A stretch of 64,000 nt of DNA from Acidobacteriota bacterium (GTDB lineage: Bacteria > Acidobacteriota > Terriglobia > Terriglobales > Acidobacteriaceae): NCBI GenBank assembly GCA_021818585.1, contig JAKATU010000090.1, positions 1 through 64,000 on the forward strand. Reading direction: 5' to 3'. The translations under genes were made by a program, and so were the position numbers. This document shows positions 31,690-40,328 of the stretch, piece after piece (within the stretch, counting starts at the first letter, position 1; the number at the start of each line of letters is the position of its first letter). The notes under the pieces were generated by a model. The model had not been told where the DNA came from. It searched no databases and saw nothing but the letters and a program-made list of their open reading frames with translations.

Positions 31690-32409
31690 CTACGGTTGGT
31701 TACCGGAAGGTTTGGCTGCCGGAGGGTGGAGGAGTGATTCGAACTGGAGATAGACGGCGTTGGTCCAGCCGAATCCGATGACGTTCTGGTGGTATCCGGC
31801 GGTGACCTGGAAGCGCTTTGTGGCGTTGACTACGTCGTATTTTTCGTAGATGTCGCCGGTTTGACGGTCGATGCGACGGACTGTGGTGTTGAACTGGGCG
31901 GCGATGCGGACGGCGTCTGCACAGTCATGGGCGGCGAGCATACCCTCTACGGCGATGAAGGTGGTGGGCGCCCATCCGTAGGGGAGGTCCCACTGGACAC
32001 CGGAGCGGGTGGTGCTGACGGCGAGGCCGCCGGGGACTACATAGGGATGCGGGAGATAGAGCAGGCCGGGTGTTTTGATCTGGGCAGGGTTGATCTGGCC
32101 GAAGCGAGTGATGGTGATGGGCAGGCGCAGGACGCGGACTTTGCAACGATGTTGCATGGCGGCTACGTCCGCGGGCATGGGGAGATTGTGCGGGAGATAG
32201 AGGACGGCGGTGGTGTGGAGCTTGGGGTCGCGAATGGAGTTGCAGTCGCTCATGGAGCGGGTGAGGGCGTTCCATGTGTTGCGGATGTAGGCGTTGATGG
32301 GCTGCGGGGATTTGGTTTGCGATGCGGGCTGCGCTGCTGCTGTCCATGCGGCGACGGCGAGCGAGATGGTACAGATTCGTTAGCGGAATATGCGGAGCGA
32401 ATGGCTCAT
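31690..32409 (-). pseudogene. Trehalase (GH37) with catalytic middle deleted and a stop codon in the signal peptide
   Basis: Both ends of a family 37 trehalase are recognisable in one frame: near the start YIRNTWNALTRSMSDC and GLLYLPHPYVVPGG, and at the end QWDLPYGWAPTTFIAVEGM, EKYDVV and GYHQNVIGFGWTNAVYL. The roughly 250-300 residues that should lie between PYVVPGG and QWDLPYGW, with the WDSYF motif and the catalytic aspartate, are absent. The best start (ATG, complement of 32407-32409) gives MSHSLRIFR, then TAA (complement of 32380-32382), then RICTISLAVAAWTAAA in the same frame, which looks like one signal peptide cut by a nonsense codon. Without that start there is no standard start until Met in SMSDC. 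Enzyme activity is not expected. Confidence 0.85.
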
Positions 32410-32526
32410 CGGTGTGCCTGAACGGGTTGGATGATGCCGCGGGTGCGGATGAGGGCTTTGGCAAAATCGACCGTTCAGGATACAGAGCAAAGATGACGAT
32501 GGGAAAGTGCGAATGGGCGTGAGGAC

Positions 32527-34221
32527 TTATGCGCGTTCGTAGGGTTCGTAGGCGGGGATCCAGAAGTTGGTTTCGATTTCTGCGAGGAGGGTTTGCTCGT
32601 TTGGGATTTGGGCGAGGCCTTCTGCGAGGGCCTGCTTGCCGACGGCGGCGGCGATGGGTCGGCTGAGTTCGCGAGCGGTGGAGATGGGCGGAAGCATGCA
32701 GGCGTTGGGGTCGTGCTGGGTGGGGAGATGGCGGATGAGTTCGGTGGCGGCGGCTTGGATCATGGCGTCAGTGACGTAGCGGGCGCGGGAGGCGATGATG
32801 CCGAGGGCGAGTCCGGGAAAGATGAAGGCGTTGTTGGTTTGCGCGATGCGCATGGTGTTGCCGTTGTATTGAACGGGTGGGAATGGGCTGCCGGTGCCGA
32901 TGAGGGCGCGGCCTTCTGTCCAGTGAATAAGGTCGTGGGGCGTGGCCTCACTGCGTGACGTGGGATTGGAGAGCGGGAAGATGATGGGGCGCTCGGTGTG
33001 GGCGGCCATGTCGCGGATGATTTCGTGGGTGAATGCGCCGGGCTGGCCGGAGACGCCGATGAGGACGGTGGGGTGGGCGTTGCGGACGACGTCGTGAAGT
33101 GTGATGGCGTCGCCGGAGTGACGCCAGGATTGAATTTGCCGCGCGGAGCGGGCGAAGGGCCGCTGGGCGCGGTCGAGGTTGGGACGGTCGTTGACGATGA
33201 GGCCGTCGATGTCGATGGCGTAAAAGCGTGAGTGCGCTTCTTCGGCGGAGAGTCCTGCGTCCTGCATGAACTGTGCAAGGAGCGAGGCGATGCCGAGGCC
33301 AGCGCTGCCGAAGCCGAAGATGACGATGGTTTGATTTTGCAGCGAGGAGCCGGCGCGATGGATGGCGGAGATGAGGGTGGCGGCGGCGATGGCGGCGGTG
33401 CCCTGGATGTCGTCATTGAACGTGCAGAGTTGATTGCGATAGCGGGTGAGCAGGCGCGCGGCGTTGGCGCCGGCGAAGTCTTCCCATTGCAGGAGGACAT
33501 GCGGCCAGCGTTTTTTGACGGACTGGACGAAGGTGTCGATGAAGGCGTCGTACTCGGCACCGCGGATGCGGCGGTTGCGCCAGCCAATATAGATGGGGCT
33601 GTCGAGACGGTCCTGATTGTCTGTGCCTACGTCGAGGAAGATGGGGAGGCATTGCTCCGGATGGATGCCGCCGAGCGCGGTGTAGAGCGCCATTTTGCCG
33701 ATAGGGATGCCCATGCCGCCAGCGCCCTGATCGCCGAGACCGAGGATGCGTTCGCCGTCGCTGACGACGATGCAGCGGATGTCGTCGTAGCGGGGATGGC
33801 TGAGTATTTGCTCGATGCGGTGCCGGTTGGGGTAGCTGAGGTAGAGTCCGCGAGGCTTGCGAAAGACTTCACTGAAGCGCTGGCAGGCTTCACCTACGGT
33901 TGGGGTATAGACGAGGGGCAGCATCTTTTCGAGATCGCTGAGGAGGAGCGCGTAAAAGAGAGTTTCGTTGAGATCCTGAAGGTCGCGGAGAAAAGAATAT
34001 TTGTTGAAGGGAGTGGCCTGATCGTCGAGAGCGAGAGTGCGGCGGTGGACCTGTTCTTCCAGCGTGCCGATGTGGGGTGGAAGCAGGCCGTGGAGGAAGA
34101 AGATGTCGCGTTCGCGATCTGTAAATGCGGTGCCCTTGTTGAGGCGGGGCGAGTTGATAAGATTGAAGCCGGAGAGTGTGACCTTGCGGGGCGGTCTAGC
34201 TGGTGCTTCAGGGGCGCTCAT
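32527..34221 (-). CDS. maeA: NAD-dependent malic enzyme
   Basis: The 564-residue size fits the large malic enzymes (MaeA/human ME2 type) that convert malate to pyruvate plus CO2. GFNLINSPRLNKGTAFTDRERD at the start, LPLVYTPTVGEACQ, RYDDIRCIVVSDGERILGLGDQGAGGMGIP and LQWEDFAGANAARLL are the core motifs; VIFGFGSAGLGIASLL is the second dinucleotide site. AAAGGAG lies 8 bases before the ATG. The efflux operon ends 39 bases upstream on the same strand, so read-through transcription is possible but a functional link is not obvious. Confidence 0.95.
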   Translation of the reverse strand: MSAPEAPARPPRKVTLSGFNLINSPRLNKGTAFTDRERDIFFLHGLLPPHIGTLEEQVHRRTLALDDQATPFNKYSFLRDLQDLNETLFYALLLSDLEKMLPLVYTPTVGEACQRFSEVFRKPRGLYLSYPNRHRIEQILSHPRYDDIRCIVVSDGERILGLGDQGAGGMGIPIGKMALYTALGGIHPEQCLPIFLDVGTDNQDRLDSPIYIGWRNRRIRGAEYDAFIDTFVQSVKKRWPHVLLQWEDFAGANAARLLTRYRNQLCTFNDDIQGTAAIAAATLISAIHRAGSSLQNQTIVIFGFGSAGLGIASLLAQFMQDAGLSAEEAHSRFYAIDIDGLIVNDRPNLDRAQRPFARSARQIQSWRHSGDAITLHDVVRNAHPTVLIGVSGQPGAFTHEIIRDMAAHTERPIIFPLSNPTSRSEATPHDLIHWTEGRALIGTGSPFPPVQYNGNTMRIAQTNNAFIFPGLALGIIASRARYVTDAMIQAAATELIRHLPTQHDPNACMLPPISTARELSRPIAAAVGKQALAEGLAQIPNEQTLLAEIETNFWIPAYEPYERA

Positions 34222-34260
34222 CGGCGGAAGACTCCTTTGGTGGCGGAACTCCTCAGCGAA

Positions 34261-35601
34261 TCAGATTTGGGGCGGAAGATCAAGTGGCAGGCCGAGCAGT
34301 ACGCGGAGCGCGGCGCGGGATGCGCTGAGCGTGGCGCTGAGCTGGATGGCTTCCTGTTGTCTGGAGAGGTAGATGGACTGGAGGGATGTGTATGCGGCGG
34401 AGTCAAGCTGGTTTTGCTGAACGCTGCGTCGGGCGGCGGCGGCCTGCCGGCGAAGTTGCGGGAGTTGCGCGCGGAGATTGCGGAGCTGCGCGGCCAGAAT
34501 CTGATTGGCTTTCCAGAGCTGGTGTGCCTGGTTGACGGCTGTGTCGAGCCGGGCCTGATACACCTGACGAAGGTAGGCGCGCGTGGCGCGCTGGATAGCG
34601 ATGTGGCCGCGGTTGCGATTCAAGATGGGCAGGGTGAGCGAGACCTGCGGGCCGAAGGAGTTGACGCCTTCGACGGGGTCGCGTGAGAGTTTTGCGCCAA
34701 CGGTGATATTGGGGAACTGGGCGAGTATGGATTCGCGAAGGGTTTGCTGCTGGCTTTGATAGCCGGCCTGAAGGGCGAGAAGATCGGCACGGCGGTGGGG
34801 AAGTGCGGTGATGGCGGCGCGGTATTGCGCGCTGGTGATGGCGGGCTGCGAGGCCGGACCGATGAGATGGAGGCGCGTACCGGGCTGGAGTGCGAGGAGT
34901 TGATCGAGCTGGTGCCATGTCGAGTTGGAGGCAGTTTGCAGGTTGCGGAGCTGGTCCTGCGCGGTGAGGAGTTGGGAGAGATCGGCGGAGACGATGGTGG
35001 AGGTCTGATCGCCACGCTGCATGGCGATGCGGTCGGCCTTGTATTGCTGATGAAGAAGCTGGACGTGCCGGCGGATTACGTGTTGTAACACTTGATTGGT
35101 GCGAGCCTGAATGAAGAGCTGGCCGGCCTGAGCTGCGACCTGCCACTCCTGCCAGAGGATGTTGAGGTGAACCTGCTGTTCGGCTTTGGATGCGGCGGCT
35201 TTGGCGGCTCCGCGAGTGATGAGGGACTGGAGATCTTCGGCGAGATCGAGCGCGCCGCCGTAGTCGCGCGCGGATGAGGCGAAGCCCGCGGTGAAGACGG
35301 GATCCGGCAGGAGACCGGCCTGGAGCATTTGCGCGCGGGCGATGCCGTCCTGCAGGCGCGCGGCTTTGAGGGTGGGATCGTTGTAAACGGCGAGGGTGAC
35401 GATGTTGGTTTGGTCGAGGCCGTTTGTGGGGATGGGATGGGGTGCGAGTTGCGGCAGTTGAAACTTCGCGGCGGGCACGGTGAGGGATGGAGTGCGAGTG
35501 AGATTGGGCGCAGCGGGCAATGGTTGCGGATGATAGGTGGTGCAGCCAGCGAGCGCGATGACGGCAAGAGAGACGAGAGTGGCGGGGATGGGTTGCTTCA
35601 T
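34261..35601 (-). CDS. TolC/CusC-type outer membrane lipoprotein of RND efflux operon
   Basis: The 446-residue protein starts MKQPIPATLVSLAVIALAGC, a lipoprotein signal with lipobox LAGC, as in CusC and OprM. Two helical coiled-coil repeats follow (for example RAQMLQAGLLPDPVFTAGF and SLQSIYLSRQQEAIQLSATL). Its ATG overlaps the TGA of the RND pump gene by four bases (ATGA), so they are translationally coupled. The frame continues upstream inside the pump gene but that part is a shadow. It forms the outer-membrane exit of the exporter encoded upstream. Confidence 0.9.
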   Translation of the reverse strand: MKQPIPATLVSLAVIALAGCTTYHPQPLPAAPNLTRTPSLTVPAAKFQLPQLAPHPIPTNGLDQTNIVTLAVYNDPTLKAARLQDGIARAQMLQAGLLPDPVFTAGFASSARDYGGALDLAEDLQSLITRGAAKAAASKAEQQVHLNILWQEWQVAAQAGQLFIQARTNQVLQHVIRRHVQLLHQQYKADRIAMQRGDQTSTIVSADLSQLLTAQDQLRNLQTASNSTWHQLDQLLALQPGTRLHLIGPASQPAITSAQYRAAITALPHRRADLLALQAGYQSQQQTLRESILAQFPNITVGAKLSRDPVEGVNSFGPQVSLTLPILNRNRGHIAIQRATRAYLRQVYQARLDTAVNQAHQLWKANQILAAQLRNLRAQLPQLRRQAAAARRSVQQNQLDSAAYTSLQSIYLSRQQEAIQLSATLSASRAALRVLLGLPLDLPPQI

Positions 35602-38600
35602 GCCTGGGCCTGCTTTGCGAGCTGCTTGTTGCGGGCGTGGAGGTAGAGCGCGGGAAGCAGGTTTGTGCTGAGGATCGCGCTCCAGAGGATTCCGCCGAGG
35701 ACGACGGCGGCGAGACCTTGTTCCGGCGCAGCGCCTTTGCCCCAGCCGAGCGCGGTGGGCAGCATGCCGAGAACAGCGGTGAGGGTAGTGAGCGCGATGG
35801 GCCGGAAGCGAACGTGTACAGCTTCGCTGACGGCTTTGTCGGGGGGCAGGCCGGATTCCTCGTTTCTCTGGATGCGGTAGAGCAATACGATACCGTGATT
35901 GAGACAAATTCCGACGAGGGTGAGGATGGCGACAAGCCCGATGGCGTTGAGTCCGACGCCGGTGAGGAGCAGTGCGATGGCTCCGCCGGTGAAAGCGAGA
36001 GGGATTTGAATGAGAAGCAGGCCAGGTACGAGGAGCCCGTCGAACTGAAGGGTCATGATGGCGAGCATGAGCAGGAATGCGGCGACGGCCGCGCCGAGGA
36101 GTCCGAGGGCTGCGATTTCCAGTTGCGGATAGAGGCCGCCGAAGGCTATGCGATAGCCGGATGGCAGATGCAGGCCGGCGAGGGCCTTGCGGGCGGATGC
36201 GATGGTGCTGCCGAGGGGTCCGTTGGGGGTGGCGAGAATCTGGAGAGCGCGTGCGCCATCGATGTGGTGGATTTGATTGGGGGTGGTTACGAGGCGGATG
36301 TCGGCGAGCTGACCGAGGGGCGTCCAGCCGGTGGTACGGATAGGTAACTGTGAGAGTGACGTAATGGATTGGTGGTCGGCGTCCGCGAGGCGGACATAGA
36401 GCGCGAGAGAGACATTGCCCTGCGGAATCTGTGCGATGATCTGGCCGTTGAGCAGTGGAGCCAGCTGCGAGTAGAGCTGTGCGGGGGTGAGGTGCTGCGC
36501 CGCGAGGGCGATGGGGTTGGGCGTGATCTGGACTTCTGTGACGGTATAGCCGTCATTGTTAAAGACGTCAGAGAGTGCGGGGATGCTGCGGAGGCGATGG
36601 GTGATTTGCGCGGAGAGATGGCGCATGGTGCGGATGCTGGATCCGTAGACGTTGATGACGAAGGGCTGCGGCAGGCCGTCGAGGCTTTCGCCGACGCGCT
36701 CGATAGTGGGCGTGTCCACAGAAAGCTGGACGCCTGGCGTGTTTGCTTCCTTAACGAGGCGGTTGGCGAGGGCGTCGAGGCTATCTACGTTGACGTGAGG
36801 CTTGAGTGTGACCTGGATTTCTCCGGCGTAGGCGGGCTCGGTGTAGATGCCGTTGGCTGGGGAGCCGATGCGGGCGAAGACGTGCTGGACGGCGGGGTCG
36901 GCCTGCATTTTGTGGGTCATGGATATGACCGCTTTTTCTGTTTCCAGCATGGATGAGCCGGGCGGGAGGGTGAAGCTGACGAGCAGCACGCCTTCATTGG
37001 GGAGCGGGAGAAAGTTGATGGGGACGAGGCTGATTCCGGCAAGGCTGAGCAGCAGCAGCGCGACGCAGGCGGCGAGGCTGGCGCGTGGATGTCGAGCGAC
37101 GAATTGAAAGAGGCGCTCGTTGCGGCTGCGCAGCCAGTTGAGGGCGTGTCCTGCTGATGTGGTCTTTGTGCGGGCCTTTGCGCGGAGGAAGCCGAGCGCG
37201 AGCGGGATGAGCGTGATGGATAGGAAGAGCGAGGCGAGCAGTGCGAAGGTAATGGCGAGCGCGAAGGGAATGAAGAATAGCCCGGCGAGTCCGCCGACGA
37301 AGAGCAGCGGCAGGAAGACGGAGACGGTGGTGAAGGTTCCGGTGACGTCGGGGCCGATGATGTCCTTGAGGCCTTGTTTGACGCCGGTCCAGTGGTCGTC
37401 GCCGTCTTCCCATCGGTGATAAATGCTTTCGAGGACGATGATGCCGTCGTCGCAGAGGATGCCGACGGCGATGGTGAGCGCGCCGAGGGTGAGGAGGTTG
37501 AGCGAGTTGCCTGTAGCGTAGAGGCCGGCGATGGCGAGCAGGAGGGAGAGCGGTATGGTGAGCGCGAGGATCCAGATGCCCCGGCCCGCGCCGAGGACCC
37601 AGAGGAGCACGATGATGGCGAGGATGCCGCCGATGAGGAGATTGCGCCCGAGGTCAGCACCGATCAGATGAACGAGATGGCCCTGGTTGTAAATGTTGAC
37701 CCATTGGACTCCGGAGGGCAGCTGAGAGAGCGTGTGGTCGAGAGTTTTCTGTACCGACTGCGTGACCGGGATGGTGGAAGCAGTGGGCTGCTTGAAGACG
37801 ATGAGGCCGATGGATGGCACTCCATCGAGGATTGCCCGGTTGAGCGTGGGGATGGGCGCGCGGATGACGCGCGCGAGACTGGATAGCGGGATGGGACCCT
37901 GCGGGGTGGTGACTGCGATGTTCTCGATGTTGCGGATGTGCGTGGGCAGGCTGCGTACTTCGAGGAATGTGTTCTGATGGCCTTGCGTAATGTAGCCAGC
38001 GGGGCCGAGCACAACCTGATTACGCAGCGCGCTGACGATGGCGGTGATGGGGACGCCGTAGCGGTGCATGGCGTCGAGGTTAGGCTGAATCCAGAGGGAT
38101 TCCTGACCTGTGCCGTAGGCTTCAACGCGGTAGATGCCGTGCAGTGCGCGGAGCTCGGGGATGACGGTGGCGCGGAGTTGTCGTTCGACGAGAGCGGGTG
38201 AGACGTTGGCGGGAATTTTGAGGCTGTAGTCAGCGACCTCGTTGATGTTGTTGCCCATGATCTGCGCGTCGGACTGAATGGAGGGTGGCATATGCCCGCG
38301 CGCTCGGTCGATGGCGCTGTTGACGGCCATGAGATCGATCTCGGGATTGGAGCCTTGTCGGAAGCGGGCGTCGGTTTCCACGGTGCCGCTGCCCATGCTG
38401 GAGCGGACGGTGATGAGGTTGGGCAGCGCAAGGAGTTCGGCCTCAATGGGGCGCGCGATTTCGGTTTCCAGCTCAGTGGACGTGGCGCCGGGCAGGTGGG
38501 TGATGACGCTGATCTGGGGGAAATTAAAGGTGGGGAGCACTTCGACGGGGATGCGCCAATAGGCGTAGGCGCCATAGGCGATGAGCGCACCATAGACGAT

Positions 38601-38654
38601 GGTCCAGAAGAGAGGCTGTGTGAAGAGGCGGCGCATTCGATTTGTATCTGCCAT
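35598..38654 (-). CDS. RND-family efflux pump (inner membrane permease)
   Basis: At 1018 residues with the RND layout (helix 1 LFWTIVYGALIAYGAYAYWRI, large periplasmic loop, helices 2-6, second loop, helices 8-12) this is an inner-membrane proton antiporter. TLGALTIAVGILCDDGIIVLESIYHR is transmembrane helix 4 with the acidic DD pair used for proton relay; the sequence is closer to CzcA/CusA and MMPL-like heavy-metal or small-solute pumps than to AcrB. I see no obvious methionine triad, so a metal substrate is not proven. Start at ATG 38654 is 5 bases after the adaptor stop. This is the third gene of a four-gene operon. Confidence 0.92.
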   Translation of the reverse strand: MADTNRMRRLFTQPLFWTIVYGALIAYGAYAYWRIPVEVLPTFNFPQISVITHLPGATSTELETEIARPIEAELLALPNLITVRSSMGSGTVETDARFRQGSNPEIDLMAVNSAIDRARGHMPPSIQSDAQIMGNNINEVADYSLKIPANVSPALVERQLRATVIPELRALHGIYRVEAYGTGQESLWIQPNLDAMHRYGVPITAIVSALRNQVVLGPAGYITQGHQNTFLEVRSLPTHIRNIENIAVTTPQGPIPLSSLARVIRAPIPTLNRAILDGVPSIGLIVFKQPTASTIPVTQSVQKTLDHTLSQLPSGVQWVNIYNQGHLVHLIGADLGRNLLIGGILAIIVLLWVLGAGRGIWILALTIPLSLLLAIAGLYATGNSLNLLTLGALTIAVGILCDDGIIVLESIYHRWEDGDDHWTGVKQGLKDIIGPDVTGTFTTVSVFLPLLFVGGLAGLFFIPFALAITFALLASLFLSITLIPLALGFLRAKARTKTTSAGHALNWLRSRNERLFQFVARHPRASLAACVALLLLSLAGISLVPINFLPLPNEGVLLVSFTLPPGSSMLETEKAVISMTHKMQADPAVQHVFARIGSPANGIYTEPAYAGEIQVTLKPHVNVDSLDALANRLVKEANTPGVQLSVDTPTIERVGESLDGLPQPFVINVYGSSIRTMRHLSAQITHRLRSIPALSDVFNNDGYTVTEVQITPNPIALAAQHLTPAQLYSQLAPLLNGQIIAQIPQGNVSLALYVRLADADHQSITSLSQLPIRTTGWTPLGQLADIRLVTTPNQIHHIDGARALQILATPNGPLGSTIASARKALAGLHLPSGYRIAFGGLYPQLEIAALGLLGAAVAAFLLMLAIMTLQFDGLLVPGLLLIQIPLAFTGGAIALLLTGVGLNAIGLVAILTLVGICLNHGIVLLYRIQRNEESGLPPDKAVSEAVHVRFRPIALTTLTAVLGMLPTALGWGKGAAPEQGLAAVVLGGILWSAILSTNLLPALYLHARNKQLAKQAQA

Positions 38655-38659
38655 GGTTG

Positions 38660-39727
38660 CTAATCGGGAATCTCGAAGTGATCGGTGATGTCGGCGTGAA
38701 AGAGCAGGTAGGCGTTGTCGACGATGACCTGGGTTCCGGGCGCGATGCCGCGGGTGAGATAGGTGTAAAAACCATGCGCGGGGCCGGGTGTGACCTGTTG
38801 CGGCCGGTCGCCGTGCGGGGTGTGGACCATGACCCACCACGTTCCGTGATTGAGAATGAGCGCGCGGGTGGGGACGGCGATCATTTGCCGTGTGGGCAGG
38901 TTGAGGGAGACGGAGCCGAAGGTTCCGCTGAGCCATTGCGGCGCGGTGTGGATGGGCGCGAGGAAGACGGATTCACCGCCGTTGGGGGCGATGACGCCGG
39001 AGACGGCGCGGACGCGGACGGGGATGGACGGGCCACCGCTGGAGGGTTGGAAGACGCCGGTGACGCCTGGATGGATGGAGGTGATGTCTGTTCCGTAGTA
39101 AGTGGCGCGGAGCCAGAGACCGCGTGATGGCTGGAAGGTGAGGATGGGCTGATTGGCTGCGACGAGTTCTCCGCTGGAGCTGTCGAGTGCGAGGACGGTG
39201 CCGGCGGACGGCGCGATGATGGCGGCCATGCGGCGTACCGCGGAGAGCTGGGACTGTGCGTTGTCGAGAGTGGCCTGCGCTTTGGCGACAGTGCTGGAGG
39301 CCATCTGAACGGTTTGGCGTGTGCTGAGATGAGCGCGTAACTGCTGTTTCTGGATGGCGAGGGATTTTTGCGCGGCGTAGAGTTGTGCGCGGGCGCTGCG
39401 GAGGTTGGCGCGGTCCTGAAGGAGGAGATTCTGCATGGACGGGCCGGTGAGAGTGGCGAGGATTTGACCGGCGCGGAAGCGGGTTCCTGGGACGACGCGG
39501 AGGTGGGTGAGGACGCCTTCCTGGGGCGCGTTGATAGGGATGGTGGCGATGGGTACGACCTGCGCGTAGGCGCGGAGGCGAGGCGTATAGGATACGCTTC
39601 TGGAGGTGATGGTCTCGGGAGATTGCGCGCAGGCGCAGACGACCGCTGAGATGAGAATAGATGCGAGCAGCGGGCGATAGAAGCGCCGCCTGGGGGCGCG
39701 ACGGGACGAGTGTTTTGCGTGTGTCAT
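38660..39727 (-). CDS. RND efflux periplasmic adaptor subunit
   Basis: The 355-residue protein has a signal with a possible lipobox (LISAVVCACAQ), a barrel/lipoyl half (ATIPINAPQEGVLTHLRVVPG), a coiled-coil hairpin (ANLRSARAQLYAAQKSLAIQ to TLDNAQSQLSAVRRM), the second lipoyl half (IIAPSAGTVLALDSSSGELV), and a beta-barrel and membrane-proximal part. It links the RND pump and the outer-membrane channel encoded downstream. The stop TAG lies 5 bases before the pump ATG. The ATG at 39727 is the first plausible start. Confidence 0.9.
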   Translation of the reverse strand: MTHAKHSSRRAPRRRFYRPLLASILISAVVCACAQSPETITSRSVSYTPRLRAYAQVVPIATIPINAPQEGVLTHLRVVPGTRFRAGQILATLTGPSMQNLLLQDRANLRSARAQLYAAQKSLAIQKQQLRAHLSTRQTVQMASSTVAKAQATLDNAQSQLSAVRRMAAIIAPSAGTVLALDSSSGELVAANQPILTFQPSRGLWLRATYYGTDITSIHPGVTGVFQPSSGGPSIPVRVRAVSGVIAPNGGESVFLAPIHTAPQWLSGTFGSVSLNLPTRQMIAVPTRALILNHGTWWVMVHTPHGDRPQQVTPGPAHGFYTYLTRGIAPGTQVIVDNAYLLFHADITDHFEIPD

Positions 39728-39836
39728 GATTCGAAACCTGGCTGCGATGAGGAATGGTCATGTGACGCGGCGGCTGGGCTTGGCAAAGATGGCCGTGCCT
39801 GTGCGCGATCGTCTCAGAGTGCAGAGGTTGCGAAGT

Positions 39837-40190
39837 CTAGATACGGAGCGGTGGAGGGAGTGTTGCGAATGCGAGGGTGGTGATGATGCACGCGGCGGAT
39901 GCGCGTGCCAAGGCGATGGGTCGCAGGAGCGCGGCCACTATGCGAAGCAGGAGCAGGCCGAGCGCGCTTTTGGATTTGAGGAGAATGATGCCGGCACAGG
40001 CAACGACGAGGACGATCATGAGAGCGCCGTGCGGTCCGAAGTGGCGGAGATTATCGAGGTGATCATGGCACTCCCAGAGCGGGTCAATGACCAGAAAAAG
40101 GGAGAGCAAAAGCATGAGGCAAGCGAGGATGCGCTGCCTGCACGAAGGGCTTGCGGCAGAGGCGAATCGTTTTGGGCGCATCCGATGCAT
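39837..40190 (-). CDS. Small membrane protein heading the RND operon
   Basis: A 117-residue protein from ATG 40190 with three hydrophobic segments (ILACLMLLLSLFLVI, ALMIVLVVACAGIILL and ALGLLLLRIVAALL) joined by short loops; the first loop is DPLWECHDHLDNLRHFG, histidine-rich. I do not recognise a family. It lies 109 bases before the adaptor gene on the same strand and so is probably first in the efflux operon. Histidines and a cysteine in the loop could bind metal, which would fit a metal efflux role, but this is inference only. The start could also be the ATG at 40181. Confidence 0.6.
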   Translation of the reverse strand: MHRMRPKRFASAASPSCRQRILACLMLLLSLFLVIDPLWECHDHLDNLRHFGPHGALMIVLVVACAGIILLKSKSALGLLLLRIVAALLRPIALARASAACIITTLAFATLPPPLRI

Positions 40191-40273
40191 CAATAAAGCC
40201 AGCGTAGCAGAGAGAAATTTGCGTGGCAAACGTGGAGATCTGACGCAAGAGGATTTGACGGAGGCTGTCGAAT

Positions 40274-40309
40274 AAAAAAAGAGCCTCGGGCCGCGATGGC
40301 CAGAGGCTC
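40274..40309 (-). terminator. Terminator of the GH3 glucosidase gene
   Basis: Read on the minus strand: GAGCCTC-T-GGCC, loop, GGCC-C-GAGGCTC, then TTTTTTT (complement of 40274-40280), 20 bases after the GH3 stop. Confidence 0.85.
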
Positions 40310-40328
40310 GAATGGGAGGTATAGGAAA

